Shown here: piece after piece, positions 1 to 6,970 of the stretch
Layout: the number at the start of each line of letters is the position of its first letter
Position numbering within the stretch: position 1 is the first letter of the stretch
From: Aquirhabdus sp.
Lineage (GTDB): Bacteria; Pseudomonadota; Gammaproteobacteria; Pseudomonadales; Moraxellaceae
Reading direction: 5' to 3'
DNA: 13,188 nt
Assembly: GCA_030151145.1 (NCBI GenBank)
Contig: JASLEL010000065.1
Span: 1-13,188, forward strand
Position numbers and translations under genes: made by a program
The notes under the pieces: model-generated
What the model was told of the DNA's origin: nothing
Seen by the model: only the letters and a program-made list of their open reading frames with translations
The model's database searches: none

Positions 1-138
1 CGGATGAGGTCACATGATATCAATCAGGCGATCTTTTGAATGTCGCATACAGCGGTACTGCTTGCTTTCATACCTATCCGCTTTTAGAGTCGGGAAACAC
101 ACTGTACCTATCAGCCCAACGACGCCAAGGACTCCACC

Positions 139-1068
139 ATGACGACAGGATTACTCCCCTATGATCTGATCCCGATCAGCGGACATGCCCCCGAAGATGT
201 CGTGGTGGATACGGCGGGTCATCTGATCGTCGGCACCGATGATGGCCGGGTGCAGCGTATAAACCCCAAGACGGGTGCAAGACACACCCTCCTGCATACT
301 GGTGGTCGCCCACTGGGTCTGGAAGCCTGTCGTGATGGGCGTCTGCTGATCTGCGACAGCCCCGGCGGCCTGCTCGAATGGCAGCCCGCGACACGGGAAC
401 TCAAGACATTGGTGCGAGAGTATCACGGACTAGCGCTGCCTTTTTGCAGCAATGTGGTCGCCGCGCAAGACGGCGTGATCTACTTCAGCAGCTCCACCGA
501 CCGCTACACCATCCATGAGTGGAAAACCGACCTGATCGAGCAGATCCCGACCGGACGGCTGTTTCGTCGCGATGCCGATGGTCAGGTGACGCAGTTGCTA
601 GGAGAGCTGTACTTTGCCAATGGTCTCGTGCTGGCGCCTGATGAATCGTGGATCATCGTCGCCGAGTCAGGTGCCTATCGGCTGCGCCGTCTGTGGCTGA
701 CGGGCCCCAAGGCCGGGACGAACGAGGTCTTTGCCGAGTTGCCTGCCTTCCCGGATAATTGCTCACTGAGCCCAGATGGCCTGATCTGGGTGGCATTGGC
801 TGCACCCGCCATGCCCATCATGAAACTGCTCAAGAAAGCCCCACTTGCACTGCGCCGTATCATCGCGCGCCTGCCCGATCACGTGCAGCCCAAGCCGCAG
901 CGTGTCGCATGGGTACGCGCCTATGCAGCCGACGGCCGTCTCGTGCATGACTTCAAGTGGACCGATGGTCGCTACAGCATGGTCACGGGTGTCTGCCAGT
1001 CTGGTGATACGGTGTATTTAAGCAGTCTGAATGAGCGGTCGATTTTTCGTTTTCAACTGCCGCGCTGA
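139..1068 (+). CDS. Strictosidine synthase-like / SMP-30 family beta-propeller protein
   Basis: A 309-residue protein with the six-bladed beta-propeller pattern of the strictosidine synthase-like / SMP-30 / gluconolactonase superfamily. Visible family signatures are HAPEDVVVD (16-24), GRPLGLE (56-62), YFANGLVLAPDESWIIVAESG (about 158-178), LWLTGPKAGT (185-194) and FPDNCSLSPDGLIWVAL (204-220). The acidic and Asn residues expected near the central metal site of such propellers are plausibly E19, N105, N161 and D206. There is no signal peptide or membrane segment, so it looks cytoplasmic. The ATG is preceded by AAGGA seven bases upstream, which supports the start. Bacterial members are usually assigned as lactonase-like hydrolases, but substrate cannot be read from sequence and true strictosidine synthase activity is not implied. 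It converges on the DUF3617 gene, separated by a terminator-like hairpin. Family call is firm; function is unknown. Confidence 0.88.
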   Translation: MTTGLLPYDLIPISGHAPEDVVVDTAGHLIVGTDDGRVQRINPKTGARHTLLHTGGRPLGLEACRDGRLLICDSPGGLLEWQPATRELKTLVREYHGLALPFCSNVVAAQDGVIYFSSSTDRYTIHEWKTDLIEQIPTGRLFRRDADGQVTQLLGELYFANGLVLAPDESWIIVAESGAYRLRRLWLTGPKAGTNEVFAELPAFPDNCSLSPDGLIWVALAAPAMPIMKLLKKAPLALRRIIARLPDHVQPKPQRVAWVRAYAADGRLVHDFKWTDGRYSMVTGVCQSGDTVYLSSLNERSIFRFQLPR

Positions 1069-1083
1069 CCCGCATACACCAGC

Positions 1084-1104
1084 AAAGCCCAGTCAGTGGG
1101 CTTT
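1084..1104. terminator. Hairpin between convergent genes, possible bidirectional terminator
   Basis: A perfect 8-bp stem, AAAGCCCA and TGGGCTTT, encloses the 5-base loop GTCAG, just after the stop of the propeller gene. On the plus strand the stem ends in TTT followed by CTCATT, a weak U-rich tail. On the minus strand the TGA stop of the DUF3617 gene lies inside the loop and no T-run follows, so termination in that direction is less convincing. Confidence 0.6.
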
Positions 1105-1545
1105 CTCATTGGCAGGGCATGCACCGATCCAGCGAGCATCACTGACCATACTCATCTCACGCGCACCCGACGGCGTCTGCATATGCATCTTCATCTCCTG
1201 ACGATAGGCACTGTCGCCGTTCATAGTGATTTCGACATGGATGGTGGCATCTTTGCAGGAGATATCACTGATGATCGTGTTGCCCACTTTGTTCCAGTGA
1301 TTGTCCGAACACTCCATTGGCCTTTTTTTCTGACTTTGTTTGAACAGCTCCTCGGTATCCTTCGACGTCTTCTGTTTTAGACAGATTTTAGTAGTCGTTT
1401 CCACGGGTTTGCCGCCAGGTGCACCGGGCATGTTCATTTTACTGGTCATCTGCCACTCACCGCCTTTGATTGACGGAAAATCAATCGCATATGCAGGCAT
1501 ACCAACCATCAGGGTAACGGCAGCAATCATCAGACTCGATTTCAT
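1093..1545 (-). CDS. Secreted DUF3617-family protein
   Basis: A 150-residue protein starting MKSSLMIAA, with a typical Sec signal peptide (short basic N-terminus, hydrophobic core, AYA cleavage motif near residue 20 before IDFPS). The mature part opens with the DUF3617 hallmark of a Gly-x-Trp strand (GGEWQMTSKM) and has four cysteines (in KICLK, MECSD, DISCKD and IGACP), consistent with two periplasmic disulfides. DUF3617 proteins are small periplasmic beta-rich proteins of unknown role. I chose the ATG at 1545 because AAGGGAGA lies five bases upstream. An in-frame TTG seven codons earlier would place this ribosome-binding site inside the coding region. It stands alone on the minus strand, with an inverted repeat 36 bases upstream of the start. 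Confident as a real gene; no function claimed. Confidence 0.85.
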   Translation of the reverse strand: MKSSLMIAAVTLMVGMPAYAIDFPSIKGGEWQMTSKMNMPGAPGGKPVETTTKICLKQKTSKDTEELFKQSQKKRPMECSDNHWNKVGNTIISDISCKDATIHVEITMNGDSAYRQEMKMHMQTPSGAREMSMVSDARWIGACPANEKAH

Positions 1546-1580
1546 TTTTTTCTCCCTTAAATACAACTACAGAATCTCCC

Positions 1581-1599
1581 GCTTCTGCAGTACAGAAGC
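1581..1599. repeat. Inverted repeat upstream of the DUF3617 gene
   Basis: GCTTCTG and CAGAAGC form perfect 7-bp arms around the 5-base spacer CAGTA. It lies 36 bases upstream of the DUF3617 start codon, where it would fall in the 5' leader or promoter. It could be an operator or an mRNA leader hairpin. The sequence does not decide between these. Confidence 0.45.
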
Positions 1600-1680
1600 T
1601 TCCCCAGCCTAAGATCATGCACCTAAAAGATGTCATATCAAAGTCAGCAAGGACAGAGACAGTGCATCCTTTATTTATCC

Positions 1681-1741
1681 GTCAAGCACGCTTGACCATT
1701 CAGATAAATATATAATTATATTAAATTTATAAAAATAAATG
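1681..1741. promoter_or_regulatory. Dyad GTCAAGC-AC-GCTTGAC beside a very AT-rich tract
   Basis: A 16-base inverted repeat (7-bp arms, 2-base centre, 1681-1696) is followed directly by about 40 bases that are almost entirely A and T (1701-1741), in a window that is otherwise GC-rich. The 2-base centre suits a dimeric protein-binding site better than an RNA hairpin. On the plus strand TTGACC (1692-1697) resembles a -35 box, but the TATAAT at 1711 is only 13 bases away. TATATT at 1717 is 19 bases away, so a promoter is possible but poorly spaced. No convincing plus-strand gene follows. On the minus strand the AT tract would lie downstream of the broken small gene. Confidence 0.35.
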
Positions 1742-1803
1742 AGTTGACGCTGCATGGCATCAGCCAAGGGCAGAAAGCGTTTTACAGTTTGATACAATCC
1801 TCT

Positions 1804-2063
1804 CTACCAGACAAAATCCTCGCTCAGACTCCATATCTTCTGCCGATTGATATGCAAGACTGCGGAGAAGCCACTCGGTATCCAAATGACCAAGCCTTTG
1901 TCGATAATATGACACTCCATTTCAGGTGATCGACCCGGTAATTTGGCATGCTGATGCCAATGGACATCCAGCGCTGAGGCGACAGCACGATCTCATCCGT
2001 CGACGGCTCCATATAAACCGTGAGCGGATTTTGCGTTGTATTCTTAAACCTTAAATTCATCAT
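1804..2063 (-). pseudogene. Small conserved-looking gene broken by a frameshift
   Basis: Two minus-strand frames join into one plausible protein of about 86 residues. The first gives MMNLRFKNTTQNPLTVYMEP followed by STDEIVLSP. Near 1985-1974 the sense continues in the frame reached by adding one base: ALDVHWHQHAKLPGRSPEME, then CHIIDKGLVIWIPSGFSAVL, ending LSEDFVW at a TAG (1804-1806). The span is 260 bases, one short of 87 codons, as expected for a single-base deletion. The start has AAGGA seven bases upstream. The composite resembles small hypothetical proteins of the form 'N-terminal strand, EPxxDE, LxPG, hydrophobic strands', recognised by pattern rather than by name. Unshifted, the first frame runs on to 1824 and yields an unconvincing tail. 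It may be a decayed gene or a sequencing error. Function unknown. Confidence 0.6.
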
Positions 2064-2253
2064 TGATTTGTCCTTATGCCATCTCCATCTTGATCAAAAC
2101 GGGATGCACGCGAATCGGACTATCCGAAAGGTTGCCGATACGATATGCTGTCAGTTCATGAAGATAGTCTCAAACCTGATAGCAGGCAACACTGCTGTGT
2201 CATTCCCGATAGTGCGCAAGACACCCCTTATTCTTTATATCCAGATGTAGACC

Positions 2254-3891
2254 ATGACCACACCGCTCATTCCCCTCTGGCTTAAGCCTCAGCACCTGCA
2301 AGGCATGAAGCGGGGCATCGAAAAAGAATCCCTGCGCATGCAGGCCGACGGCTTTCTGGCGCAGACCGATCATCCAGACGCTTTAGGCTCGGCGCTGACG
2401 CATCCGCGCATCACCACCGACTATTCCGAAGCGCTGATGGAGCTGATCACGCCGACCTTTGATAGTCCTGAGGCGGCACTGGACTGCCTGCGCGAGCTGC
2501 ATCAGGTGACCCATCAGGCCCTACCCGAGGGTGAGACGCTGTGGCCCTTGTCCATGCCCTGTATGCTGGACAAAGACGAAGATCGCATCCGTCTCGCCCA
2601 GTACGGCTCCTCCAATCTCGGCCAATTCAAGACCCTGTATCGTCGGGGTCTGGGCGTGCGCTATGGTCGTCGGATGCAGACCATCGCAGGCATTCATTAC
2701 AATCTCTCGTTCCCGGACAGCCTATGGCAAGCATGGCAGGCCGAGGAGTCCGCAGGCTATGATCCCCTGATCAACAAACTGCCCGACGACTGCAAGACCT
2801 CAGCCGACCAGTCCCCTAAAGACTTCGTCAGCGGTAAATACTTCGGTCTGGTGCGTAACTTCATCCGCCTGACGCCGATCGTGATCTACCTCTTGGGTGC
2901 CAGTCCAGCGGTCTGTGCCTGCTTCCTGCGCGGTCGCGAACATCACTTGCAGCCACTCATGGACGGCACGCTCTACCTACCGGAGGCCACCGCGCTACGC
3001 ATGGGTCGCCTCGGCTATCAGAACAGCGCCCAGCGCAGCCTCGGCATTCATTACAACTGCCTGAAGGCCTATGTAGCAGGCTTAAAGCGCGCCATCGGCA
3101 CCCAGTTCCCTACCTTTACCGCGCTGGGCTTGGATGATGCGCAGGGTGAGCCGCTGCAGATCAACGATCACATCCTGCAGATTGAAAACGAATACTACAG
3201 CCTGATCCGTCCCAAGCAGATCGCCAAGCCCGGCGAGACGCCGTCTGAAGCGCTGGATGCCCGCGGTGTGGCCTACGTCGAGCTACGCGCCGTGGATCTC
3301 GACCCGTTTGCCGATATCGGTATCCGCCTTGAGACGGCCAGCTTCCTCGAAGTCCTTGCGCTGTATTGTCTCTTAAGCCCGAGCCCAGCCTTGCTCTATG
3401 GCGAAGAAGACCTGATCGCGCGCAATCAGGCGCTCATCGTCGATCAGGGTCGCAAGGCCGGTATCGAGATCGAGACGGCCCATGGTCCAGTCGACTTCCA
3501 TCTCTGGATGCAACAGCATCTGGATGCCATGGCACCTCTGGCAGCACTCCTGGATGAGGCCCATGGCGGGCAAAACTACACGGCGGGCCTGGCCCTGATG
3601 CGCGCTCGCGCCGCCGATCCAGAGCTGACCTTATCTGCGCAAGTGCTGGCCGAGACACGCCTGCATGGCAACTGGCGCTTCGGTCATAGCCTCGCCCAAG
3701 GCTATGCGGCGGCATTCAATGCTGCACCGATCCCTGCGGCCATTGCAGACGTATACAAAACCATGGCGGCACAATCGAAACTACAACAGTCACAGATTGA
3801 AGAAAGCGATACGATGCCGTTTCACGACTATGTCGAGCAATGGCGCAAAACCGGTCACGCCGCCGTCATTGCTGAAGCCAGTGAGGCGTAA
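2254..3891 (+). CDS. gshA: Glutamate-cysteine ligase (gamma-glutamylcysteine synthetase)
   Basis: A 545-residue GshA of the E. coli type (518 residues there), catalysing ATP-dependent joining of L-glutamate and L-cysteine, the first and rate-limiting step of cytoplasmic glutathione synthesis. Aligning blocks include GMKRGIEKESLR (17-28), SALTHPRITTDYSEALMELI (46-65) with the active-site carboxylates, LWPLSMPC (96-103), AQYGSSNLGQFKTLYRRGL (115-133), MQTIAGIHYNLSFP (141-154), LQINDHILQIENEYYSLIRP (301-320) and PSEALDARGVAYVELRAVDL (330-349). The C-terminal DTMPFHDYVEQW matches the family's usual end. ATG 2254 is fixed by an in-frame TAG two codons upstream, although the ribosome-binding site is weak. 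dsbB follows 97 bases downstream in the same direction, so the two may share a transcript. Confidence 0.97.
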   Translation: MTTPLIPLWLKPQHLQGMKRGIEKESLRMQADGFLAQTDHPDALGSALTHPRITTDYSEALMELITPTFDSPEAALDCLRELHQVTHQALPEGETLWPLSMPCMLDKDEDRIRLAQYGSSNLGQFKTLYRRGLGVRYGRRMQTIAGIHYNLSFPDSLWQAWQAEESAGYDPLINKLPDDCKTSADQSPKDFVSGKYFGLVRNFIRLTPIVIYLLGASPAVCACFLRGREHHLQPLMDGTLYLPEATALRMGRLGYQNSAQRSLGIHYNCLKAYVAGLKRAIGTQFPTFTALGLDDAQGEPLQINDHILQIENEYYSLIRPKQIAKPGETPSEALDARGVAYVELRAVDLDPFADIGIRLETASFLEVLALYCLLSPSPALLYGEEDLIARNQALIVDQGRKAGIEIETAHGPVDFHLWMQQHLDAMAPLAALLDEAHGGQNYTAGLALMRARAADPELTLSAQVLAETRLHGNWRFGHSLAQGYAAAFNAAPIPAAIADVYKTMAAQSKLQQSQIEESDTMPFHDYVEQWRKTGHAAVIAEASEA

Positions 3892-3937
3892 CATCGCGCT
3901 CACGGTGTACATCAACGCTCAATTTGCATGAAGGGAT

Positions 3938-3964
3938 GCACCTGCTGTTTGACACCGCAGGTGC
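3938..3964 (+). terminator. Intergenic hairpin between gshA and dsbB
   Basis: GCACCTGC and GCAGGTGC form a perfect 8-bp, GC-rich stem around an 11-base loop, ending 24 bases before the dsbB start. There is no following T-run, so it is not a classic factor-independent terminator. It could protect or process the gshA 3' end, or attenuate read-through into dsbB. Confidence 0.45.
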
Positions 3965-3988
3965 TGCTCACTTGAAGGAACGTCATTC

Positions 3989-4519
3989 ATGGTTCAACAC
4001 GCGTCCATCCGCCGCACTGAACGCGGCGCGATCAGCTATCGTATGGTCTGTTTGCTGTTGTTTTTGGCCAGTGTCTGTGGCATTGGTTTTGCGCTGTATT
4101 TGCAGTTTTATCAGCACTTGGAGCCTTGTCCGCTGTGTATTTTTCAGCGCATCGGTCTCGTCGCTATGGGTGTAGTCAGTCTGATCGCCGCCTTTCACAA
4201 TCCCAAAGCACTGTGGCTGCGCCGTCTCTACAGCGGACTTGCAACCTTGGGTATCCTATGGTCGGTGGCCGTCGCCTCGCGCCATGTATGGATCCAGCAT
4301 CTGCCGCCTGAGGACGTACCAGCCTGCGGTCCCGGCCTTGACTACTGGCTGCAGACCTTCCCGATCGACAGCGTGATCAAGAAAGTCCTGCATGGCTCAG
4401 GTGAATGCGCCAAGGTCGACTGGACGCTGCTCGGCTGGTCACTACCGCATTGGGCGTTGATGTTCTTCGTCGGGCTCCTGCTGATCAATCTCTATCAGCT
4501 CATCCGCCGCACGCGCTAA
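3989..4519 (+). CDS. dsbB: Disulfide bond formation protein B (quinone-linked DsbA oxidase)
   Basis: A 176-residue inner-membrane protein with four hydrophobic helices (about 18-40, 53-70, 80-97 and 150-172). It has both redox cysteine pairs expected of DsbB: CPLC (C47/C50) at the first periplasmic loop, and C113 with C140 in the second (PACGPGLDYW and GSGECAKVDW). R54 in CPLCIFQR matches the conserved arginine next to the quinone site. DsbB reoxidises periplasmic DsbA and passes electrons to ubiquinone or menaquinone. GAAGGAA eight bases upstream supports the ATG. It lies downstream of gshA in the same orientation and converges on the YcgN-type gene with a 34-base gap. Confidence 0.95.
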   Translation: MVQHASIRRTERGAISYRMVCLLLFLASVCGIGFALYLQFYQHLEPCPLCIFQRIGLVAMGVVSLIAAFHNPKALWLRRLYSGLATLGILWSVAVASRHVWIQHLPPEDVPACGPGLDYWLQTFPIDSVIKKVLHGSGECAKVDWTLLGWSLPHWALMFFVGLLLINLYQLIRRTR

Positions 4520-4529
4520 TCCTGTCTTC

Positions 4530-4555
4530 GAGGCGCATCTGATCGGGCGCGCCTC
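4530..4555. terminator. Hairpin in the dsbB/ycgN convergent junction
   Basis: GAGGCGC and GCGCCTC form a 7-bp GC-rich stem around a 12-base loop. It sits in the short gap after dsbB and overlaps the TGA stop of the minus-strand gene (4554-4556). No T-run follows on either strand, so strength as a terminator is uncertain. Confidence 0.4.
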
Positions 4556-5063
4556 AGCGCACCCAGCGCACCACATATTCTTCCAGCTCCTCAGGATCGA
4601 CCTCCGTCTCGGGTATACAGCGCCCGGCGACGGATTTTTTGGCTTTTTTCACACTGTCGGCATGTCCTGTGATCAAGGGATGCCAGTTTGGCAGCGCCTT
4701 ACCCTCATAGATACGCCGATAGGCGCAAGACGGCGGCAGCCATTTAAAGAGCGGCACCGCCTCCGGGGTCAGTTGCAGGCAGTCCGGTACGCGGCTCTTG
4801 CGATGCGCATAGTCGCTGCAGCGCGCCGTCTTTGTATCCAGCAGCATACAGGACACCTTGGTATAGACCACCTCGCCGCTGTCGTCATCCTCAAGCTTGA
4901 CCAGACAGCACAGACCACAGCCATCGCACAGCGCTTCCCACTCGGCTGAATTCAGCTCAGACAAGGTGTAGTGCCGCCAGAATTTGGGACGCAAAGCAGG
5001 CTCAGACACCGCATCTACGGCGGAAGCCTCCTGCACAGATTCAGAAAGTATAGGGGACGTCAT
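4554..5063 (-). CDS. ycgN: YcgN-type cysteine-cluster protein (UPF0260, YkgJ-related)
   Basis: A 169-residue protein matching the E. coli YcgN family almost throughout: FWRHYTLSELNSAEWEALCD (28-47), CDGCGLCC (46-53), CLQLTPEAVP (95-104), FKWLPPSCAYRRI (106-118), LPNWHPLITG (124-133). Nine cysteines are visible (46, 49, 52, 53, 72, 82, 95, 113, 149). The CxxCGxCC core is the zinc- or iron-cluster-like motif of the YkgJ superfamily. The role of the family is not established. It has no signal peptide and so is cytoplasmic. The first 25 residues are a low-conservation extension compared with E. coli. The start is strongly supported by AAAAGGAGG seven bases upstream. It is divergent from the DUF1348 gene, and a candidate promoter within a dyad lies just upstream. 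Confidence 0.92.
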   Translation of the reverse strand: MTSPILSESVQEASAVDAVSEPALRPKFWRHYTLSELNSAEWEALCDGCGLCCLVKLEDDDSGEVVYTKVSCMLLDTKTARCSDYAHRKSRVPDCLQLTPEAVPLFKWLPPSCAYRRIYEGKALPNWHPLITGHADSVKKAKKSVAGRCIPETEVDPEELEEYVVRWVR

Positions 5064-5092
5064 GGACGGACCTCCTTTTAAACAAAAACGCT

Positions 5093-5121
5093 TCGATCAC
5101 CTCGACATTATACGTGATCGA
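5093..5121 (-). promoter_or_regulatory. Candidate ycgN promoter -10 enclosed by an 8-bp inverted repeat
   Basis: On the minus strand a perfect TATAAT (5112-5107) would place the transcription start near 5100, leaving a short leader with the strong ribosome-binding site at 5071-5079. The best-spaced -35 (TTATCC, 17-base spacer, 5130-5135) is poor. The -10 lies in the 13-base spacer of the inverted repeat TCGATCAC (5093-5100) and GTGATCGA (5114-5121). This is where a dimeric repressor would block polymerase, or an activator would compensate for the weak -35. Confidence 0.5.
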
Positions 5122-5263
5122 CGCACACGGGATAACGCAGGAATATCACACTGAGCGGCTTCATCGTTTTTCGTCATGAGACTTAACCGGATAAATGATC
5201 AACTCTGTGCTGCATCTGCGCTACAGTCAAAGCACAGTATTGTCTGTCATGGAGTAGTGCCCG

Positions 5264-5743
5264 ATGTCCACACCTTCCGCCACACGACCACCCTTGCCGC
5301 CCTTTACCCGTGAATCCGCCATAGAGAAGATCCGCCTCGCCGAGGACGGCTGGAATTCGCGTGATCCCGACCGCGTGGCGCTGGCCTATACCACGGACAC
5401 CCAGTGGCGAAACCGCGCCGAGTTTGTGCATAGCCGCGAGGAGGCACGCGCTTTCCTTGCGCGTAAGTGGAATAAAGAGCTGGACTATCGCCTGATCAAA
5501 GAGCTGTGGGCCTACACGGATAACCGCATCGCCGTGCGCTATGCCTATGAATGGCGCGATGACGCCGGTAACTGGTTTCGCTCCTATGGCAATGAGAACT
5601 GGGAGTTTGATACGCAGGGCCTCATGCACAGGCGCTATTCCAGCATCAATGATCTGCCAATCAAGGCTGAAGCGCGGCTGTTTCACTGGCCTTTGGGGCG
5701 TCGTCCGGATGATCATCCCGGACTCAGTGAACTGGGGCTCTAA
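5264..5743 (+). CDS. DUF1348 / NTF2-like fold protein
   Basis: A 159-residue protein of the DUF1348 group in the NTF2-like (SnoaL-type) superfamily, recognisable along its whole length: PPFTRESAIEKIRLAEDGWN, SRDPDRVALAYTTDTQWRNR, ARAFLARKWNKELDYRLIKE, NRIAVRYAYEWRDDAGNWFR, SYGNENWEFD, SSINDLPI and the C-terminal RPDDHPGLSELGL. The fold is a cone-shaped alpha-plus-beta barrel with a pocket. Members are cytoplasmic and usually of unknown function; some NTF2-like proteins are isomerases or dehydratases. GGAG lies nine bases before the ATG. It stands alone on the plus strand, divergent from ycgN and convergent with the M23 gene, with a strong terminator after it. Confidence 0.9.
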   Translation: MSTPSATRPPLPPFTRESAIEKIRLAEDGWNSRDPDRVALAYTTDTQWRNRAEFVHSREEARAFLARKWNKELDYRLIKELWAYTDNRIAVRYAYEWRDDAGNWFRSYGNENWEFDTQGLMHRRYSSINDLPIKAEARLFHWPLGRRPDDHPGLSELGL

Positions 5744-5823
5744 GACGCACGCAACGGCGCTTTAAGCGTACTCATCCTGCTTCAAATCAGCCAGCATGCG
5801 CAACACCGCTGCTGCAAAAACAA

Positions 5824-5853
5824 CAAAGCCATTTGATCACTCAAATGGCTTTG
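5824..5853. terminator. Strong bidirectional terminator between the DUF1348 and M23 genes
   Basis: A perfect 13-bp stem, CAAAGCCATTTGA and TCAAATGGCTTTG, has the 4-base loop TCAC. Read on the minus strand it is followed by TTGTTTTTGC, a good U-rich tail for the M23 gene. On the plus strand it is followed by CTTCTCT, weaker but usable. This is the clearest hairpin in the window and lies in the gap between two convergent genes. Confidence 0.88.
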
Positions 5854-5876
5854 CTTCTCTGGCTCATCAGACCCGC

Positions 5877-6746
5877 TTATTCTTCGCGACGCGGCGCTAA
5901 AGCAAGGTATGTGGCCGGATTCTGACGCGCACCGTTATACAGCACTTCGTAGTGCAGATGCGGGCCTGTACAGCGACCGCTGCAACCGACACGCGCGATT
6001 TCCTGATCTTTCTTCACATGGTCGCCCACGGACACCAAAATACGCGAGGAATGGCCGTAGCGCGTCACATAGCCGTTACCATGGTCGATCTCGACGAAGT
6101 TACCATAGCCGTTCTTCCAGCCGGCATAGACCACGACACCGGTACCGGTGGCATAAATGCTTGAGCCATACGGCGCAGCAAGATCGATACCCGGATGAAA
6201 CTCGCGACCGCCCAGCGTGCGATAGCCATAAGGCGAGGTCACTTTGGCATTGGCGACCGGCTCAACTGCCAGAATGTCGCGCAGTTGCAGCTTGCTGTCT
6301 GGATTTGCCGTCATCGATTGATTGAGACTCTGCAAACCGGATTCCCGGCGTGCGGCCTGATCGGCAATCTGGTTAATGGTATCGGAGATCCGGTCTGAAC
6401 GGGACACAGGCTCCGCATCATCCGGATCAAAGTCACCGCCTACACCGGCCAAACTGTCGTGCTGATGCGACTCAGCGAGATCGGCGGCCACGAGACCTGA
6501 CTGTTCCAGACTGCGATTCAGATCGGCTTGCTGCTGCCACAGGCGCAACGAGGGACTGGTATCCTGACCGTGCACTTGATTGAACACGCTCACCTGAATT
6601 GGACTGACATTATCGGCGTTGATTGCGGTGAGGTCCGAAGACACCGGTACCGCTGCAAAACCACTGGAGGCGACCAGTACACTGCCCAAAACCAGTGTAT
6701 TGACAACCGAACAGATACGCTTGACGCGTAACACCATCACTTGCAT
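5877..6746 (-). CDS. Secreted M23 (LytM-type) peptidoglycan endopeptidase
   Basis: A 289-residue exported protein with a C-terminal M23 domain. With the start used here, the signal peptide ends near residue 32 (SSGFAA before VPV), followed by a low-complexity linker (about 35-155) and the LytM fold (about 165-280). The catalytic set is complete: HPGID supplies the zinc-ligand His and Asp, GHSS the general His, and GPHLHYE the HxH pair, so an active D,D-endopeptidase is likely. VGCSGRCTG replaces the usual serines before HLH with two cysteines. The ATG at 6746 is preferred because GAGG sits five bases upstream; an in-frame TTG at 6761 lacks such support. It is divergent from dciA. An M23 gene next to dciA and lpxC is, from recollection, also seen in Pseudomonas. 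The substrate is inferred to be peptidoglycan cross-links. Confidence 0.92.
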   Translation of the reverse strand: MQVMVLRVKRICSVVNTLVLGSVLVASSGFAAVPVSSDLTAINADNVSPIQVSVFNQVHGQDTSPSLRLWQQQADLNRSLEQSGLVAADLAESHQHDSLAGVGGDFDPDDAEPVSRSDRISDTINQIADQAARRESGLQSLNQSMTANPDSKLQLRDILAVEPVANAKVTSPYGYRTLGGREFHPGIDLAAPYGSSIYATGTGVVVYAGWKNGYGNFVEIDHGNGYVTRYGHSSRILVSVGDHVKKDQEIARVGCSGRCTGPHLHYEVLYNGARQNPATYLALAPRREE

Positions 6747-6970
6747 AAAAACCTCATTCAACTCGGGACGCCAGACATCCGCGATGACACAACACCGCTT
6801 GCTGTGACAAGGTCAATTCCGCTATCGTAACCGCTGTAGGGAGGTAGCAAGATAAATGCCACTGCCTCTGGCGGTCTGGATGTTTTACAGCCACTTGATC
6901 GTGTCTGCCGCATCCCGATGCCGATCCTATATAAAGGAACCTTGCCACATTTGCTTGTGAGTCTTCACGC

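Noticed and set aside
1..138. A possible tail of an upstream gene (open frame from position 1 to a TGA at 37-39) and a promoter for the propeller gene
   Set aside because: Twelve codons cannot be judged. TTGCTT at about 62 has no convincing -10 at proper spacing.
1744..1929. A 61-codon plus-strand frame after the AT-rich tract
   Set aside because: It starts with TTG, lacks a ribosome-binding site, and runs opposite the frameshifted small gene, whose composite is far more protein-like.
5183..5716. A 177-codon minus-strand frame opposite the DUF1348 gene
   Set aside because: The plus-strand protein matches DUF1348 along its full length, while the opposite frame resembles nothing.
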